Shown one piece after another: positions 21,840 to 32,630 of a stretch of DNA of 64,000 nucleotides (position 1 is the stretch's first letter; the number at the start of each line of letters is the position of its first letter). The notes beneath the pieces are model-generated. The model was not told where the DNA came from and did no database searches. It saw only the letters and a list, made by a program, of their open reading frames with translations. This DNA is from Branchipolynoe longqiensis (Eukaryota; Annelida; Polychaeta; Phyllodocida; Polynoidae). The stretch covers positions 496,001-560,000 of the forward strand of contig CM059203.1 of the NCBI GenBank assembly GCA_030323885.1, in the 5' to 3' direction. Position numbers and translations under genes: made by a program.

Positions 21840-21951
21840 TACATAGTCTGCACGTCTGTATCAGGATGAAAATGAGTTAGTTCACCTCTAAGCGGTAGAG
21901 GGCGCTGTGAGCGTCATTTGTAAATAGGTCAAGTTGTACCAACATATGTAA

Positions 21952-22738
21952 AGGCCCTGTCACACTACAATGTATGGCGCCGGTGTGTGCGTAACGTGTT
22001 GAAATAAATTTCAAATCAAAATAGGTCGTCAAACGCCAAACTTTTCACGCTGTGAGGGATAAAAATGGGCGTACACACAATGTAGCACAACGTACATATA
22101 ACGTAGGTAATGTATGCAGAACGTATCTCTGACTTATTGAGAGCGTTCATGTGACTCGCAAAAGGTTTGCATATGCTGATGGTACGCTGACCAACATTAC
22201 GTACGTTACTCCATCGCTAGAAGTATGACGCATATGTTAAGAACGCTGGAGATACGACAGGCATATGTTCGAAGTACATTTGGAGTATGTTATGCAGCCG
22301 TTGGCTGTACGCGGACTGCACGTTCTCAACAGGCTGAATGTATGGCTAACGTGTTCCAACCTATCCCGACCTACCCCTAACATGTGCATAACGTACACTG
22401 ACATACACCACGCATACACTGTTGTTGTTTGTTTGTTTGTTGTTGTTTTACGTCCTAGCAACATCTAAGGTCATATCAGGACGGGGCCACGCATACACCG
22501 AGCATATGAGAAACATATGAGCCATACAGTGACATACGTTGGCAATTTTGAACATGCACAAACTTTTTTTAGCGGCTCGACCTAGGCAGGCCTATGACGA
22601 CCTAAGACGGCGTATCCCGAACGTACTCAAAATATGACCAAAATATACATAATGTATGACACCGTATGCCAATGTGTTGGTCGAAAATCGCATACATCAG
22701 AATACACTAAGGCCATACATCATAGTGTGACAGCCCCT
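21952..22738. mobile_element. Harbinger-type non-autonomous transposon, 787 bp
   Basis: Termini AGGCCCTGTCACACTA and TAGTGTGACAGCCCCT, flanked by TAA (left) and TAT (right). The interior is made of loose GCATACGTT/AACGTATG modules on both strands. A hairpin-only SINE is inserted at 22420-22486. Confidence 0.75.
22420..22486 (-). mobile_element. Hairpin-only SINE retroposon (copy A), 67 bp
   Basis: On the minus strand: CCCCGTCCTGATATGACCTT, then AGATGTTGCTAGGACGTAAA and AC(AAC)n(AAAC)n. It is flanked by a perfect 12-bp duplication CCACGCATACAC (22408-22419 and 22487-22498). No part of the tRNA head or body is present. Confidence 0.85.
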
Positions 22739-22911
22739 TATATTAGAGAGTGTCATTGATGAGCCCGTTAGTCCCTCCGCTGTGGGGGCTGATAGCTGCG
22801 ACTCTGCTCTTTGACAGTGTGCGGCAGCGTCTGACGTGCTTTGGTTTGATCTTCTAGGTGAGTTGAACGCGGAGCGGGCCGCCAAGTCTGACGGTAAGGT
22901 GGCAAAGTGGG

Positions 22912-23045
22912 CAGTTAGTTGTTGGAGTTTTAAGTCCTGCCAACATCTAAGGTCATATCAGGACGGGTACCGCTGTGTGACAGTGTGCACTCATGGTCAC
23001 TTTATAGTGATGCCCCACTGAGAGACCAGGTCACCAGCACCAGTG
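22912..23045 (-). mobile_element. SINE family S, 3' half (left arm of inverted pair)
   Basis: TTGTTGGAGTTTTAAGTCCT, then GCCAACATCTAAGGTCATAT, through GAGAGACCAGGTCACCAGCA. It is immediately followed by the same segment inverted. Confidence 0.8.
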
Positions 23046-23148
23046 GGAAAGCACTATAAAGTCACCACGAGTGCGCACTGTCACACGTCAGTGCCCATCC
23101 TGATATAACTTTAGATGTTGCCAGGACATAAAACTCCAACAACCAACC
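23046..23148 (+). mobile_element. SINE family S, 3' half (right arm of inverted pair)
   Basis: GGAAAGCACTATAAAGTCAC through GATATAACTTTAGATGTTGC, then CAGGACATAAAACTCC and CAACCAACCC. With 22912-23045 it makes a foldback of two SINE 3' halves, tails outward. Confidence 0.8.
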
Positions 23149-23179
23149 CACGTGGTGTGTTTTAAAATAACCTGCTATG

Positions 23180-24655
23180 ACAGTGTGTGTACAGAGGGCC
23201 TGTGGACAGGCCGGGTCGGGGTGAGTGAGTGTGTAAGTGTGTGTGACGGTGTTAGTGTGGCTATGTGAGTGTGTGAGTGTGTGTGTGAGTGTGTGTGTTA
23301 ATGTGAATGTGTGTGATTGAGTTATGTATGAGTGTGTGAGTGAGTGTATGAATGTGAGTGTGTGTGAGTGTATGAATGTGAGTGGGTCGGTGTGTAAGTG
23401 TGTGTGTAAGTGTGTGTGACGGTGTTAGTGTGACTATCTGAGTGTGTGAGTGGGTGTGTGAGTGTGTGTGTTAATGTGAATGTGTGTGATTGAGTTATGT
23501 ATGAATGTGAGTGTGTGTATGAATGTGATGTGTGTGTGGGTGTGTGAGTGGGTGTGTGAGTGTGAATATGTGTGATTGAGTTTTGAATCTGAGTGTGTGT
23601 GTCAGTGGGTGTGATTGTGTGAGTGTATGAATGTGAGTGTGTGTATGAATGTGAGTGGGTGTGAGTGTGTGAGTATGAATGTGAGTGTGTGTGAGTGTAT
23701 GAATGTGAGTGTGTGTGAGTGTATGAATGTGAGTGTGTGGGTGTGTGAGTGGGTGTGTGAGTGTGAATGTGTGTGATTGAGTTTTGAATCTGAGTGTGTG
23801 TGTCAGTGGGTGTGATTGTGTGAGTGTATGAATGTGAGTGTGTGTATGAATGTGATGTGTGTGTGGGTGTGTGAGTCGGTGTGTTAGTGTGAATGTGTGT
23901 GATTGAGTGTATGAATCTGAGTGTGAGTGGGTGTGATTGTGTGAGTGTATGAGTGTGTGTGAGTGGATGAATGTGATGTGTGTGTGGGTGTGTGAGTGGG
24001 TGTGTTAGTGTGAATGTGTGTGATTGAATGTATGAATCTGAGTGTGTGTGAGTGGGTGTGATTGTGTGAGTGTATGAATGTGAGTGTGTGTGAGTGTATG
24101 AATGTGATGTGTGTGTGGGTGTGTGAGTGGGTGTGTTAATGTGAATGTGTGTGATTGAATGTATGAATCTGAGTGTGTGTGTGAGTGGGTGTGATTGTGT
24201 GAGTGTATGAATGTGAGTGTGTGCGTATGAATGTGAGTGTGTGTGAGTGTATGAATGTGATGTGTGTGTGGGTGTGTGAGTGGGTGTGTTAGTGTGAATG
24301 TGTGTGATTGAATGTATGAATCTGAGTGTGTGTGTGAGTGGGTGTGATTGTGTGAGTGTATGAATGTGAGTGGGTGTGAGTGTGTGCGTATGAATGTGAG
24401 TGTGTGTGTGAGTGTATGAATGTGAGTGTGTGTGAGTGTATGAATCTGAGTGTGTGTGTGAGTGTATGGATGTGAGTATGGATGTGAGTGTGTGAGTATG
24501 AATCTGAGTGTGGGTGTGAGTGGGTGTGAGTGTATGAATGTGGGTGTGTGAATGTATGAATCTGAGTGTGTGTGAGTGTATGAATGTGAGTGTGTGAGTG
24601 TATGAATGTGAGTGTGTGAGTGTATGAATGTGAGTGTGTGTGCGTGTGAGTGTCG
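23180..24655. repeat. TGAGTG/TGTGTG microsatellite, about 1.5 kb
   Basis: GTGTGAGTGTATGAATGTGA-type units with higher-order blocks (GTGATTGAGTT.TGAATCTGAG recurs about every 130-180 bp). The His/Thr-rich minus-strand frames at 24005-24700 are artefacts of CACTCA repeats. Confidence 0.95.
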
Positions 24656-24774
24656 ACCTCTATCACCCTGGGCGACTGTTGCGTGCACGCCTAGAACCAA
24701 CCAGCCTCAGGTGCTGCGGTGGAAAACCTCGCAGACTTGAGAATGCTTTGACCTCCGAGTTCCACGCTGCACTA

Positions 24775-24913
24775 AACCTGTGACAGTGCGCACTCATGGC
24801 AACTTTATAGTGCTTCCCCACTGGTGCCAGTGACATGGTCTCCCAGTGGGGCATCACTATAAAGTGACCATGAGTGCACACTGCCACACGTCGGTGCGCG
24901 TCCTGACCTTATA
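24775..24913. mobile_element. SINE family S, foldback of two body fragments
   Basis: GTGACAGTGCGCACTCATGG, then CAACTTTATAGTGC (minus-strand SINE), is followed directly by its inverse GGCATCACTATAAAGTGACC, then ATGAGTGCACACTGCCACA. It is the same type of inverted pair as 22912-23148. Confidence 0.7.
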
Positions 24914-25450
24914 TGTGGCCTTGACAGCTGTCACACTCTGTTCTGATTGTCGCAAACACTATGGGAGAACGATCTTGACCTTTTATGTGACCTTGACAGC
25001 CATCACACTCTACTCTGGACTTCCACCCCTCCCGCCACCTCCTTCTGACACTCTGGATAGCGCCCACAGTTGATTAAAATAAGGGAAACAAGAGACAAAC
25101 TGTGACAATTTGAAAAGGAGAATACTTAGAAAAGACCATTTTCTCTCTTCTATTTTGTTGTTGTGTTTGTGCGACCCAGACACGTAAAAAAAACAACTAA
25201 ATAACCCAAAACAAACCCTCGCGGTTTGAATGCAATGAATCGCGATCCGGACATTTGCTATGTGGGTCACTGCACTCAGTCTCGTGTCACGTGACGTGCT
25301 CGACCACTGAACGCCGCCGACCGGAAGACCGGAAGAGGCCTCAGGTGCTCGATACCCGAATTTTAACATCTCAATCTACCTCAGTAAAACTAAAAGCAGG
25401 GTGGAGCATGGATGGGTCCTCGTCTTTTATCTGGGACACATTCCTTACTT

Positions 25451-25703
25451 AAAGATGCATAGTCCGATGAAACATCACATTTTCAAAACCAAAACAATTA
25501 TCTAGATTTGATTGTACATATCTAACTTAGATAGTAATGAATTTATTAACCATTACTTTCTCCATATAAGGGAATAGTGAGTCAATGTAATAGAACCTTT
25601 TGCTGCTGAAGTCTATGATGTCAGACTTTTGGCGTGCCTGCCAAAAGTAATTTGATCTATTTGCACTTCAAATATCTCAAAAGTTAGCCATTTAAAATCA
25701 AAG
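25451..25703. mobile_element. TTAA MITE family T, truncated copy
   Basis: TTAAAGATGCATAGTCCGAT start, family interior through AAATCAAAGTTACT, then an abrupt change to the 13-bp satellite. The right third is missing. Confidence 0.8.
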
Positions 25704-25792
25704 TTACTGTCACTGTGTAGCGTGACTGTGCACTCTCACTGTGTCACATGACTGCACTGTCACTGAGTAGCGTCAATGTGTAGCGTCAATTT
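25704..25792. repeat. 13-bp GTCACTGTGTAGC satellite, left remnant
   Basis: GTCACTGTGTAGCGTGACTG and similar units. It is the same satellite as 28557-29225, separated from it by a LINE. Confidence 0.85.
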
Positions 25793-28556
25793 TTTAAATA
25801 TATATATTTTTATTGAGGCTGTATTTACACTGTCCATAGCATGTAAGCACGGATATCCAGGCTTGTTTTCAATGCTGGCCAGCTGTAGTGTTGGTGTTGT
25901 CTTACCAAGCAGTAGCTGCTGATAAGTTATTTGATTGTCTGCATTTCAGTAGCAGATATATCTGTTGGTTTTTTTGGCCCCTCTTGGCATTGAATGTTTG
26001 TTCTATTCTTATTACTATGTTAGTTGTTTTCTTAGGGTTCTATGTTAGTGTTTTTTTCTATTTAATTCTATACTAGCCTATGTTATTTACATGTCCATAG
26101 GCCTGTACGTAATAGGTGGTTGAGTTATGTTTGTTTGAATTTGATTTGATTTATATTGTTGTTGGATATGTTATCTGGCTTTTATATTTCCGGTTATCCC
26201 GCCCTGGGCTGTCCCCTTGGGGTGCAGTTCAGTTGGGGTTCCCAGTTTTTATTTTGCACAGATATTTTTCGTACGTTTTTAGGTCAGGGATTTGTCTTTC
26301 TTTCACCGTTTGCGCATTCCATGCCTTGGCGGCCATTTCCAGTGTGCTCCTTTCATGGGCTTTGATCTGGCTTCTGGTCTGCCTTAGTAGTGGTGCTTTG
26401 CTTGCTCTGGTGTCCCTTAGTGGTTGAGTTAGACACTTAATGTCTTGGCTATATCCATATGCTAATGTTTTTAGGTGGATTATCCTTCTGTTTTCTAGTA
26501 GCTTTACTTTAGTTCTTTTGTGTAGGTCATAAGTGGGGTGCAGATTTTCAGGGCCCTATTTTGTAGTATCTGCAATTTTTTAAGTATCTCTTTTTTAGCA
26601 CCCATGTAGATTACATCCCTATAGTCAAAGTAGGGGAGTACCATGCCTTTGAAGATTTTTATTGACATATCTTGTGTCATATAGTTTCTTAGTTTAGCAA
26701 ATAGCCATAGTTTGTGATTTACTTTTTGTATGATTTTAGTTACACACAGATTGTAGTTTAGCTCGCTATCTAGTTCTAGGCCCAGGTATTTGTAGTGATT
26801 TACACTTTCCAGTGTTTGGTTTCCTAGTGTGCATTGTAGGTTTCTTCCTGTGATTGTTGTATGTGAGAAGAGTACAGTTTTAGATTTATTTGCATTGATG
26901 GTTATTTTATTGGACTCACACCAGCCATCCAGTTTTAGCAGGAGGTTGTTCAGTTTGGTTGCTACCTCCTCTACTGTGCTTCCTTCTGCATATACAACAG
27001 TGTCATCCGCATATAGCTGGAGACATTGTGTCTCCAGCCATTTTTCTAGGTCGTTTATGTATAGTATAAATAGTAATGGTCCCAGGACTGATCCTTGGGG
27101 TACACCACAGGTGACAGTTTGTTGGTCTGAGAGTGTACCATTTACTTTAGTTTTTTGCTGCCTGTTGTTTAGGTAGCATTTTATCCAGTTTATTGATTTG
27201 GATTTAATGCCCATGTTGTTTAATTTTCTTATTAATATGCTGTGGTCTACAGTGTCAAAGGCTTTGCTGAAGTCGATGAAGGCTGCTCCAACTAATTTCT
27301 TTTGGTTCAATGATGCCAGCGCATCACTTGTTAGGTTTGCTATTGTTTTTGATGTGGAGTGTAGTTTTCTGAAACTTCCTTGCCTCTTGTTTAGTATATT
27401 GTTTTTTTCCAGGTGCTCATTTATGATGTGCCTGTGGAATATTTGTTCAATTAGCTTGCCTGGTGTTTGCAAGATTGATATTGGTCTGTAGTTCCCCATG
27501 TTTTGTTTGTCACCACTTTTGTAGATGGGGGTGATGGTTGCCTTCCAGGCTTCTTATTTTTGGGAAATAGTAAACTTACATTTTTCCAGAACTTATTTGC
27601 CTTGCTTCCCCAGTCCTTGTCTTGTTTTATTATATATTTGCTTTTTGCTGTCCTCACTGCTTTGAGGGAGTTGTTTCTGGCAGTATTATAGGCCCTTTTA
27701 TCCTCTGGGACTTTAGTACGTTTCACTTTGTCACCTAGCTTTCGTTTTGTTGCGATATGCGTTAACAGTTCCCTGTCTACCCACGGGTCTTGGTTTCTCT
27801 GTATTTTTAGTTTCTTTATGGGACACATTTCATCTAGTGATTGTTTTATTTCTGTGACAATGTTATTCCAGTACATATCAGTGTCATCTCTGTCTGTTGT
27901 GAGGTTGTCTATATTTTCATATAGGTGGTTTTTTAGTGTTTCTTTTGAGTAGTTTTTTAGGGATCTGCCCATCTTATATTTATATTGGCTTGTGCTTTTG
28001 AGTTTTTTCCTCGTTACATATATTAGCTCATGGTCACTTATACCCCAGCTTCTATTGCCCCATTTTGTGGCATGGTTTGAGTTGGTTAGTATTAGGTCAA
28101 TTGTTGAGCTATTGTTTCCTAGTCTTGTGCTGTCTGTAATAAGTTGTTGTAGCCCTAGGATTTTGATAGTGGTTTGTAGCATTAGATTATTTTTGTCGTT
28201 GCTACTGTAGTTTATGTTGAAGTCCCCTGGCACAAAGATTTCTGCATTTGTTAGTTTTCTCACTGCATTTATGCTTTTGTCTAGAGTTTCAAGGAATGTT
28301 TTAATATCCCCGGAGGGTGGTCTGTAGAGGCTTGCTATGGCTATGTTAGCCTGCTTCTCGTTTTTTATTAGGCACCATAGTAGCTCCAGGTGTTCATTTG
28401 AGTTGTTTGCTATTTTTAGGGCCTCAGTGTCTAGATTTTTTTAGGTTTTGCAGTAAATTGCAACACCTCCACCTTTTTTTGTTTGGTTTGCTATGTTAAT
28501 TTGCTGTCTGTCATTACGTACAAGCCTATATCCTTCTATGTTGAGGGTCTGGTCAC
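25793..28556 (-). mobile_element. LINE with AP-endonuclease and reverse transcriptase (degenerate)
   Basis: Minus strand. 28263-27451 (with sequence readable back to about 28550) encodes the end of an apurinic-like endonuclease. It has KKGGGVAIYCK upstream, then GDFN (residues 13-16), STIDLILTNS (53-62) and SDH (76-78). A stop (T*K) interrupts the upstream part near 28440. The reverse transcriptase follows in another frame at 27499-26504: NYRPISIL, FIDFSKAFDTVDH (74-86), GVPQGSVLGPLLF (132-144) and the catalytic YADD (163-166). The frame break between the two lies near 27500. A ~20-bp deletion near 26540 removes LRVDKLQ-type residues kept in the 17-kb copy and shifts the frame again. The remainder (RIIHLKTLAY, ERSTLEMAAKAWNAQ) is readable in the new frame. 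The 3' UTR runs to 25793. The 5' part is lost at the satellite edge. Jockey/CR1/L2-type, clade uncertain. It is a dead copy. Confidence 0.92.
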
Positions 28557-29225
28557 TGTGGTGCACTGTCACTGTGTAGCATCACTGTGCACTGTCACTG
28601 TGTAGTGTGATTGTGCGCTGTCACTGTGTAGCGTCACTGTGCACTGTCACTGTAGCGTCACTGTGTACTGTCACTGTGTAGCGTCAAGGTGTAGCATCAC
28701 TGTGTAGCGTCACTGTGTAGCATCACTGTGTACCATCACTGTGTAGCATCACTGTGTAGCATCACTGTGTAGTGTCACTGTGTAGCATCACTGTGTACTG
28801 TCACTGTGTAGTGTCACTGTAGCATCACTGTGTACTGTCACTGTGTAGCGTCACTGTGTACTGTCACTGTGTAGCGTCACTGTGTACTGTCACTGTGTAG
28901 CATCAAGGTGTAGCATCACTGTGTAGCATCACTGTGTAGCGTCACTGTGCACTGTCACTGTGTAGCGTCACTGTGTACTGTCACTGTGTAGCGTCACTGT
29001 GCAGCGTCACTGTGTAGCGTCAAATGCACTGTCACTGCGCACTGCCACTGTGTCATGTCACTGTGTAGCGTCACTGTGTAGCATCCCTGTGTAGCGTCAC
29101 TGTGTAGCATCATTGTGTAGGTCACTGTGTAGCGTCAATGTGTAGTGTCACTGTGCAGCATCAAGGTGTAGCATCACTGTGTAGCGTCACTGTGTAGCAT
29201 CACTGTGCACTGTCACGGTCACTGT
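28557..29225. repeat. 13-bp GTCACTGTGTAGC satellite, main block
   Basis: ATCACTGTGTAGC and GTCACTGTGTAGC alternate, with GTGCACTGTCACTGTGTAGC longer units. About 50 units. Confidence 0.95.
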
Positions 29226-29309
29226 GCACAGTGACACACCCCTGGTTAAATGTGCACTTGGGCTGTTCAGTGTACCTATGTATCGTGACCACCCTATAGC
29301 TGCGTTACT

Positions 29310-30171
29310 CTGGACACTGGTTACAGTGCGCATGCCCGGCCAGTCCAGGCACGCCCTGGACACTGGTTACAGTGCACATGCCCGGCCCGTCCTGGCATGC
29401 CCTTGACACTGGTTACAGTGCGCATGCCCCACCCATCCCAGCATGCCCTGGACACTGGTTACAGTGTGCATGCCCGGCTCGTCCCAGCATGCCCTGGACA
29501 CTGGTTACAGTGCGCATGCTCGACCCGTCCTGGCATGCCCTGGACGCTGGTTACAGTGTGCATGCCCGGCCCATCCCAGCACACCCTGGACACTGGTTAC
29601 AGTGCGCATGCCCCACCCATCCCAGCATGCCCTGGACACTGGTTACAGTGCGCATGCCTGGCTCGTCCCAGCATGCCCTGGACACTGGTTACAGTGCGCA
29701 TGCCCGACCCCTCCTGGCACCCTGGACACTGGTTACAGTGCGAATACCCGACCTGTCCTGGCATGCCCTGGACACTGGTGGATAGTGCGCATGCCCGGCT
29801 CGTCCTGGCATGCCCTGGACACTGGTTACAGTGCGCATGCCCCACCCATCCCAGCATGCCCTGGACACTGGTTACAGTGTGCATGCCCGGCTCGTCCCAG
29901 CATGCCCTGGACACTGGTTACAGTGCGCATGCCCGACCCCTCCTGGCACCCTGGACACTGGTTACAGTGCGAATACCCGACCTGTCCTGGCATGCCCTGG
30001 ACACTGGTGGATAGTGCGCATGCCCGGCTCGTCCTGGCATGCCCTGGACACTGGTTACAGTGTGCATGCCCCACCCATCCCAGCATGCCCTGGACACTGG
30101 TTACAGTGTGCATGCCTGGCTCGTCCAAGCATGCCCTGGACACTGGTTACAGTGCACATGCCCCGCCTGTC
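29310..30171. repeat. 46-bp satellite with 229-bp higher-order duplication
   Basis: The unit is CCCTGGACACTGGTTACAGT, then GCGCATGCCCGGC..GTCC(T/C)GGCATG. The block 29600-29830 is repeated at 29829-30059, including its unusual members (a short TCCTGGCACCCTGG unit and a GGTGGATAGTGCGC variant). Both strands carry long open frames through this array, which are artefacts. Confidence 0.95.
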
Positions 30172-30175
30172 CCGG

Positions 30176-30519
30176 TGTGGGTGTTTCAGATCTCAGTGGG
30201 TTTGGAGTCTTCGCTTGGGGTTTTGCGCATGCGTCAAAATTGAACATCATTTCAGTGTATTCGATTAACCCACTCGGGTGACCCGAGTGACTTTTTGATG
30301 CATAAATGTGGTCAAGGCATTAACTCTTCAATTCGCTAAATATATATTATTGAGCTAAAATACTTTTAGCAAGCGGCACTTGTTTCTGTCAACTCCACTC
30401 GCAGTGTTCTATATGAATTTCTAGCAACTTGGGTGATGCAAGTCGCCCGGGTCATGTTATTTGCATACGCATAACTCTGAGCGAAGACTCCAAACCCACA
30501 GAGATCTGAAACCGCGACA
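30176..30519. mobile_element. Ginger1-like MITE, 344 bp, inside the 46-bp array
   Basis: Long inverted repeats of at least 55 bp: TGTGGGTGTTTCAGATCTCA at the left and, on the other strand, TGTCGCGGTTTCAGATCTCT at the right, then GTGGGTTTGGAGTCTTCGCT in both. Flanked by CCGG (30172-30175 and 30520-30523). The flanking array unit reads TCCCGGCATG, so one CCGG is the empty site. Interior AT-rich, with GTCACCCGAGTGG-like short palindromes. No coding capacity. Confidence 0.75.
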
Positions 30520-30523
30520 CCGG

Positions 30524-30590
30524 CATGCCCTGGACGCTGGTCACAGTGCGCATGCCCGGCCTGTCCCGGCGCGCCCTGGACGCTGGGCCC
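30524..30590. repeat. 46-bp satellite, resumption after the MITE
   Basis: CATGCCCTGGACGCTGGTCA, then CAGTGCGCATGCCCGGCCTG: about one and a half units. Confidence 0.9.
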
Positions 30591-30749
30591 TGCTTCACTA
30601 CGAGTTCACCAACCCGTTTAACGACCCCTGCACCTACTGCTGGGTCTTCATGTTCAAAACACGTCTAGCAACAGGCGACACCAGCTACTCCGTACTTACC
30701 CACTCATTCCAGGCTTGTTCTGCTTTCCTGGAAATAGTTTTTTTTTTAT

Positions 30750-30945
30750 TAAGCAAGGGACATTGCGGACAATTGGTCTTCCTCATTCCACTGCTCCTTG
30801 CCCTGTCCTAATAGTACTAATACTGCTGAGCGCCAGGATAGGTAGCGACAAGTATAAATTTGTAAATCATTGGTTTGACCCGCGAGTTCATATTCCACAA
30901 CCTACCAGAACGGGAGGCGGACGCTCAACTTATTTGACCAATATT
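30750..30945 (-). mobile_element. SINE family S, 5' half
   Basis: Minus-strand head (TGGTCAAATAAGTTGAGCGT, then CCGCCTCCCGTTCTGG) and body up to GCAAGGAGCAGTGGAATGAG. It breaks at GAAGACCAAT, the same position as the 12772 copy, so the two may share a derived 3' end. Confidence 0.65.
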
Positions 30946-31347
30946 TGTAATATTTGACTGGTGTTTTTTTAAACAACAATTTGGGTAGTGCGGACAATTG
31001 GTTGGTTAACCAACTGTCGTCATTCAGCCTGGGGCGGCCCCTCCCCTCCTCTCCTCTCCCCTAAAACCTGCCTATCTCGATATAATACCTGTGCCAGGTA
31101 TCACAACACTGAATGTGACAATATGCGCAATGACTGCGGGGGGTCACATGACCAGACCACGTGTTCACCACTCAGAACGAGGCCTGCACCTGGGTCATTA
31201 TCCCCGGGAGAGCACAACTAAAGGAATTTGAAACGTCGGTCTGCATCTGTTTTTTAAATATTTAAATATTTATTTATTCTTTTCTTGTTTGTGACTGATC
31301 CTGTCGGGTATTGAGTGGCATACAAATGAGATAAGGCATAATGCACA

Positions 31348-31404
31348 AATCGCGTCCTGATATGACCTTAGATGATGTTAGGACGTAAAACAACAACAAA
31401 CAAA
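31348..31404 (+). mobile_element. Hairpin-only SINE retroposon (copy C), 57 bp
   Basis: AATCGCGTCCTGATATGACC, then TTAGATGATGTTAGGACGTA and AAAC(AAC)nAAACAAA, flanked by a perfect 11-bp duplication CATAATGCACA (31337-31347 and 31405-31415). Confidence 0.85.
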
Positions 31405-31589
31405 CATAATGCACATATTGATGTTTGCCCAGTTTGATGTGACTCTGATCTCTGTGTCGAGTCTGGTGACAGATATCACCATTTGACACCAGATTCCCTC
31501 GGTTATTTGTAATAACTGCATCTGTATTGTGACAGACTGTTAGTGCTGTGACTGTGACTACTCGGTATGATTATGAGGTAATGGGTCGG

Positions 31590-32060
31590 GTTGGATCAAA
31601 GGTCGTGCTATCCACCCTACTATATGGAGCCGAGGCCTGGAGAGTGTACAGACGACAGGTGAAAAAGCTGCATGCCTTCATGATGTGACATCTGCTTTCA
31701 ATCATGAGGCTAACCTGGAAGGACAAAGTGACAAATAAGGAAATACTCGAACAGACGGGGCTGCCCTCTATGGAAGATCTTCTGATCACAAAGAATCTCC
31801 GGTGGACTGGGCACTTCGTGAGGATGTCATCAGACATGCTACCAAAGCAAATCCTCTATTCTCAACTGTCTTCTGGTTACAGAAAGAAAGGGCGCCCTTG
31901 TCTCCGGTTCAAGGATACCATCAAGAGAAACCTGAAGCTGAGAGACATTAAGACCGACTCATGGACGTAACTCTCACAGCAGAGAGCTAACTGGTGACCG
32001 ACAGTCAAGTAATGAAAGCAGTCTTTGTCGCATCGCGACCGACAGCATGATGATGATGGA
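31590..32060 (+). mobile_element. RTE-like LINE ORF2 C-terminus, truncated and broken
   Basis: Reads SKVVLSTLLYGAEAW..YRRQVKKLHAFMM, then a TGA stop (31686-31688), then RLTWKDKVTNKEILEQTGLP, SMEDLLITKNLRWTGHFVRM, LPKQILYSQL and KGRPCLRFKDTIKRNLK. TAA follows (31968-31970), where the 785-929 copy has CAA. LLYGAE(T/A)W and (N)LRWTGHVxRM are hallmarks of the region after the RT core in RTE-like and related LINEs. The 3' end TCTTTGTCGCATCGCGACCG, then ACAGC(ATG/GAT)n, is shared with 785-929 and, inverted, with 35561 and 51055. Confidence 0.88.
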
Positions 32061-32119
32061 TCAAAGGTTACCAAACCAAACAGCTGTAGCATTAAACCCA
32101 CTATATTTATAGTTGCATA

Positions 32120-32446
32120 ACCCAATGGTTTTCAGTTTCTGTAGTTTTTTTTAATATAAATTTATTAAATTGAACGTTATAATCTACCTTACTTCAGTTT
32201 GAAGTAACGTTGATTAAAATGGCTAACTTTTGAGATATTTGAAGTGCAAACATGTGAAATTAATTTTGGCAAGCATGCCAAAACTCCTAACACCATAGGC
32301 TGCTGCAGTAATAGGTTCTATTAAATTGTCTCAGTTTTCCTTTTTATGTGGTGACAAAATTATAAGCGGATCAGTATGCATGGAATCAAATCTAGATAAT
32401 TGTTTTGATTTTGATAAGTTGATGCTTCATCAGATTGTGCAGCTTT
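32120..32446. mobile_element. TTAA MITE family T copy
   Basis: CCAATGGTTTTCAGTTTCTG start (outer left terminus lost), interior TTGGCAAGCATGCCAAAACT, right end CATCAGATTGTGCAGCTTTAA. Confidence 0.8.
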
Positions 32447-32467
32447 AAATTCAGTCTCAATTATTGG

Positions 32468-32630
32468 TCTTCTCTGTGGCGGAGTGGTTAGAGTGTCTGG
32501 CTTTTTCCTAGGTCGAGCTCCTAATCTGACGGTTGGTGGTTCGATGCCAATTTGGATTTCCACCGCTGTGTAAAACTTACAGCGTCATCAAAGGCTGCTT
32601 GCTCTTTTAAATTAAAATTTCTTTTTTATG
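32468..32630 (+). mobile_element. tRNA-derived SINE, family V (second family)
   Basis: Head GTGGCGGAGTGGTTAGAGTG, then TCTGGCTTTTTCCTAGGTCG and TGGTGGTTCGATGCC (B box). The 3' part is ATTTGGATTTCCACCGCTGT, then GTAAAACTTACAGCGTCATC and AAAGGC. A second copy lies at 49806-49980. The 3' end differs from family S. Confidence 0.75.

Noticed and set aside
24005..24700. 231-codon His/Thr-rich frame
   Set aside because: Complement of a TGAGTG microsatellite.
26829..28210. Plus-strand frames over the LINE (26829-27176, 27198-27491, 27503-28210)
   Set aside because: Antisense shadows of the endonuclease/RT coding strand.
29372..30268. Several overlapping 100-270-codon frames on both strands
   Set aside because: Artefact of the 46-bp satellite; no domain, all frames equally open.
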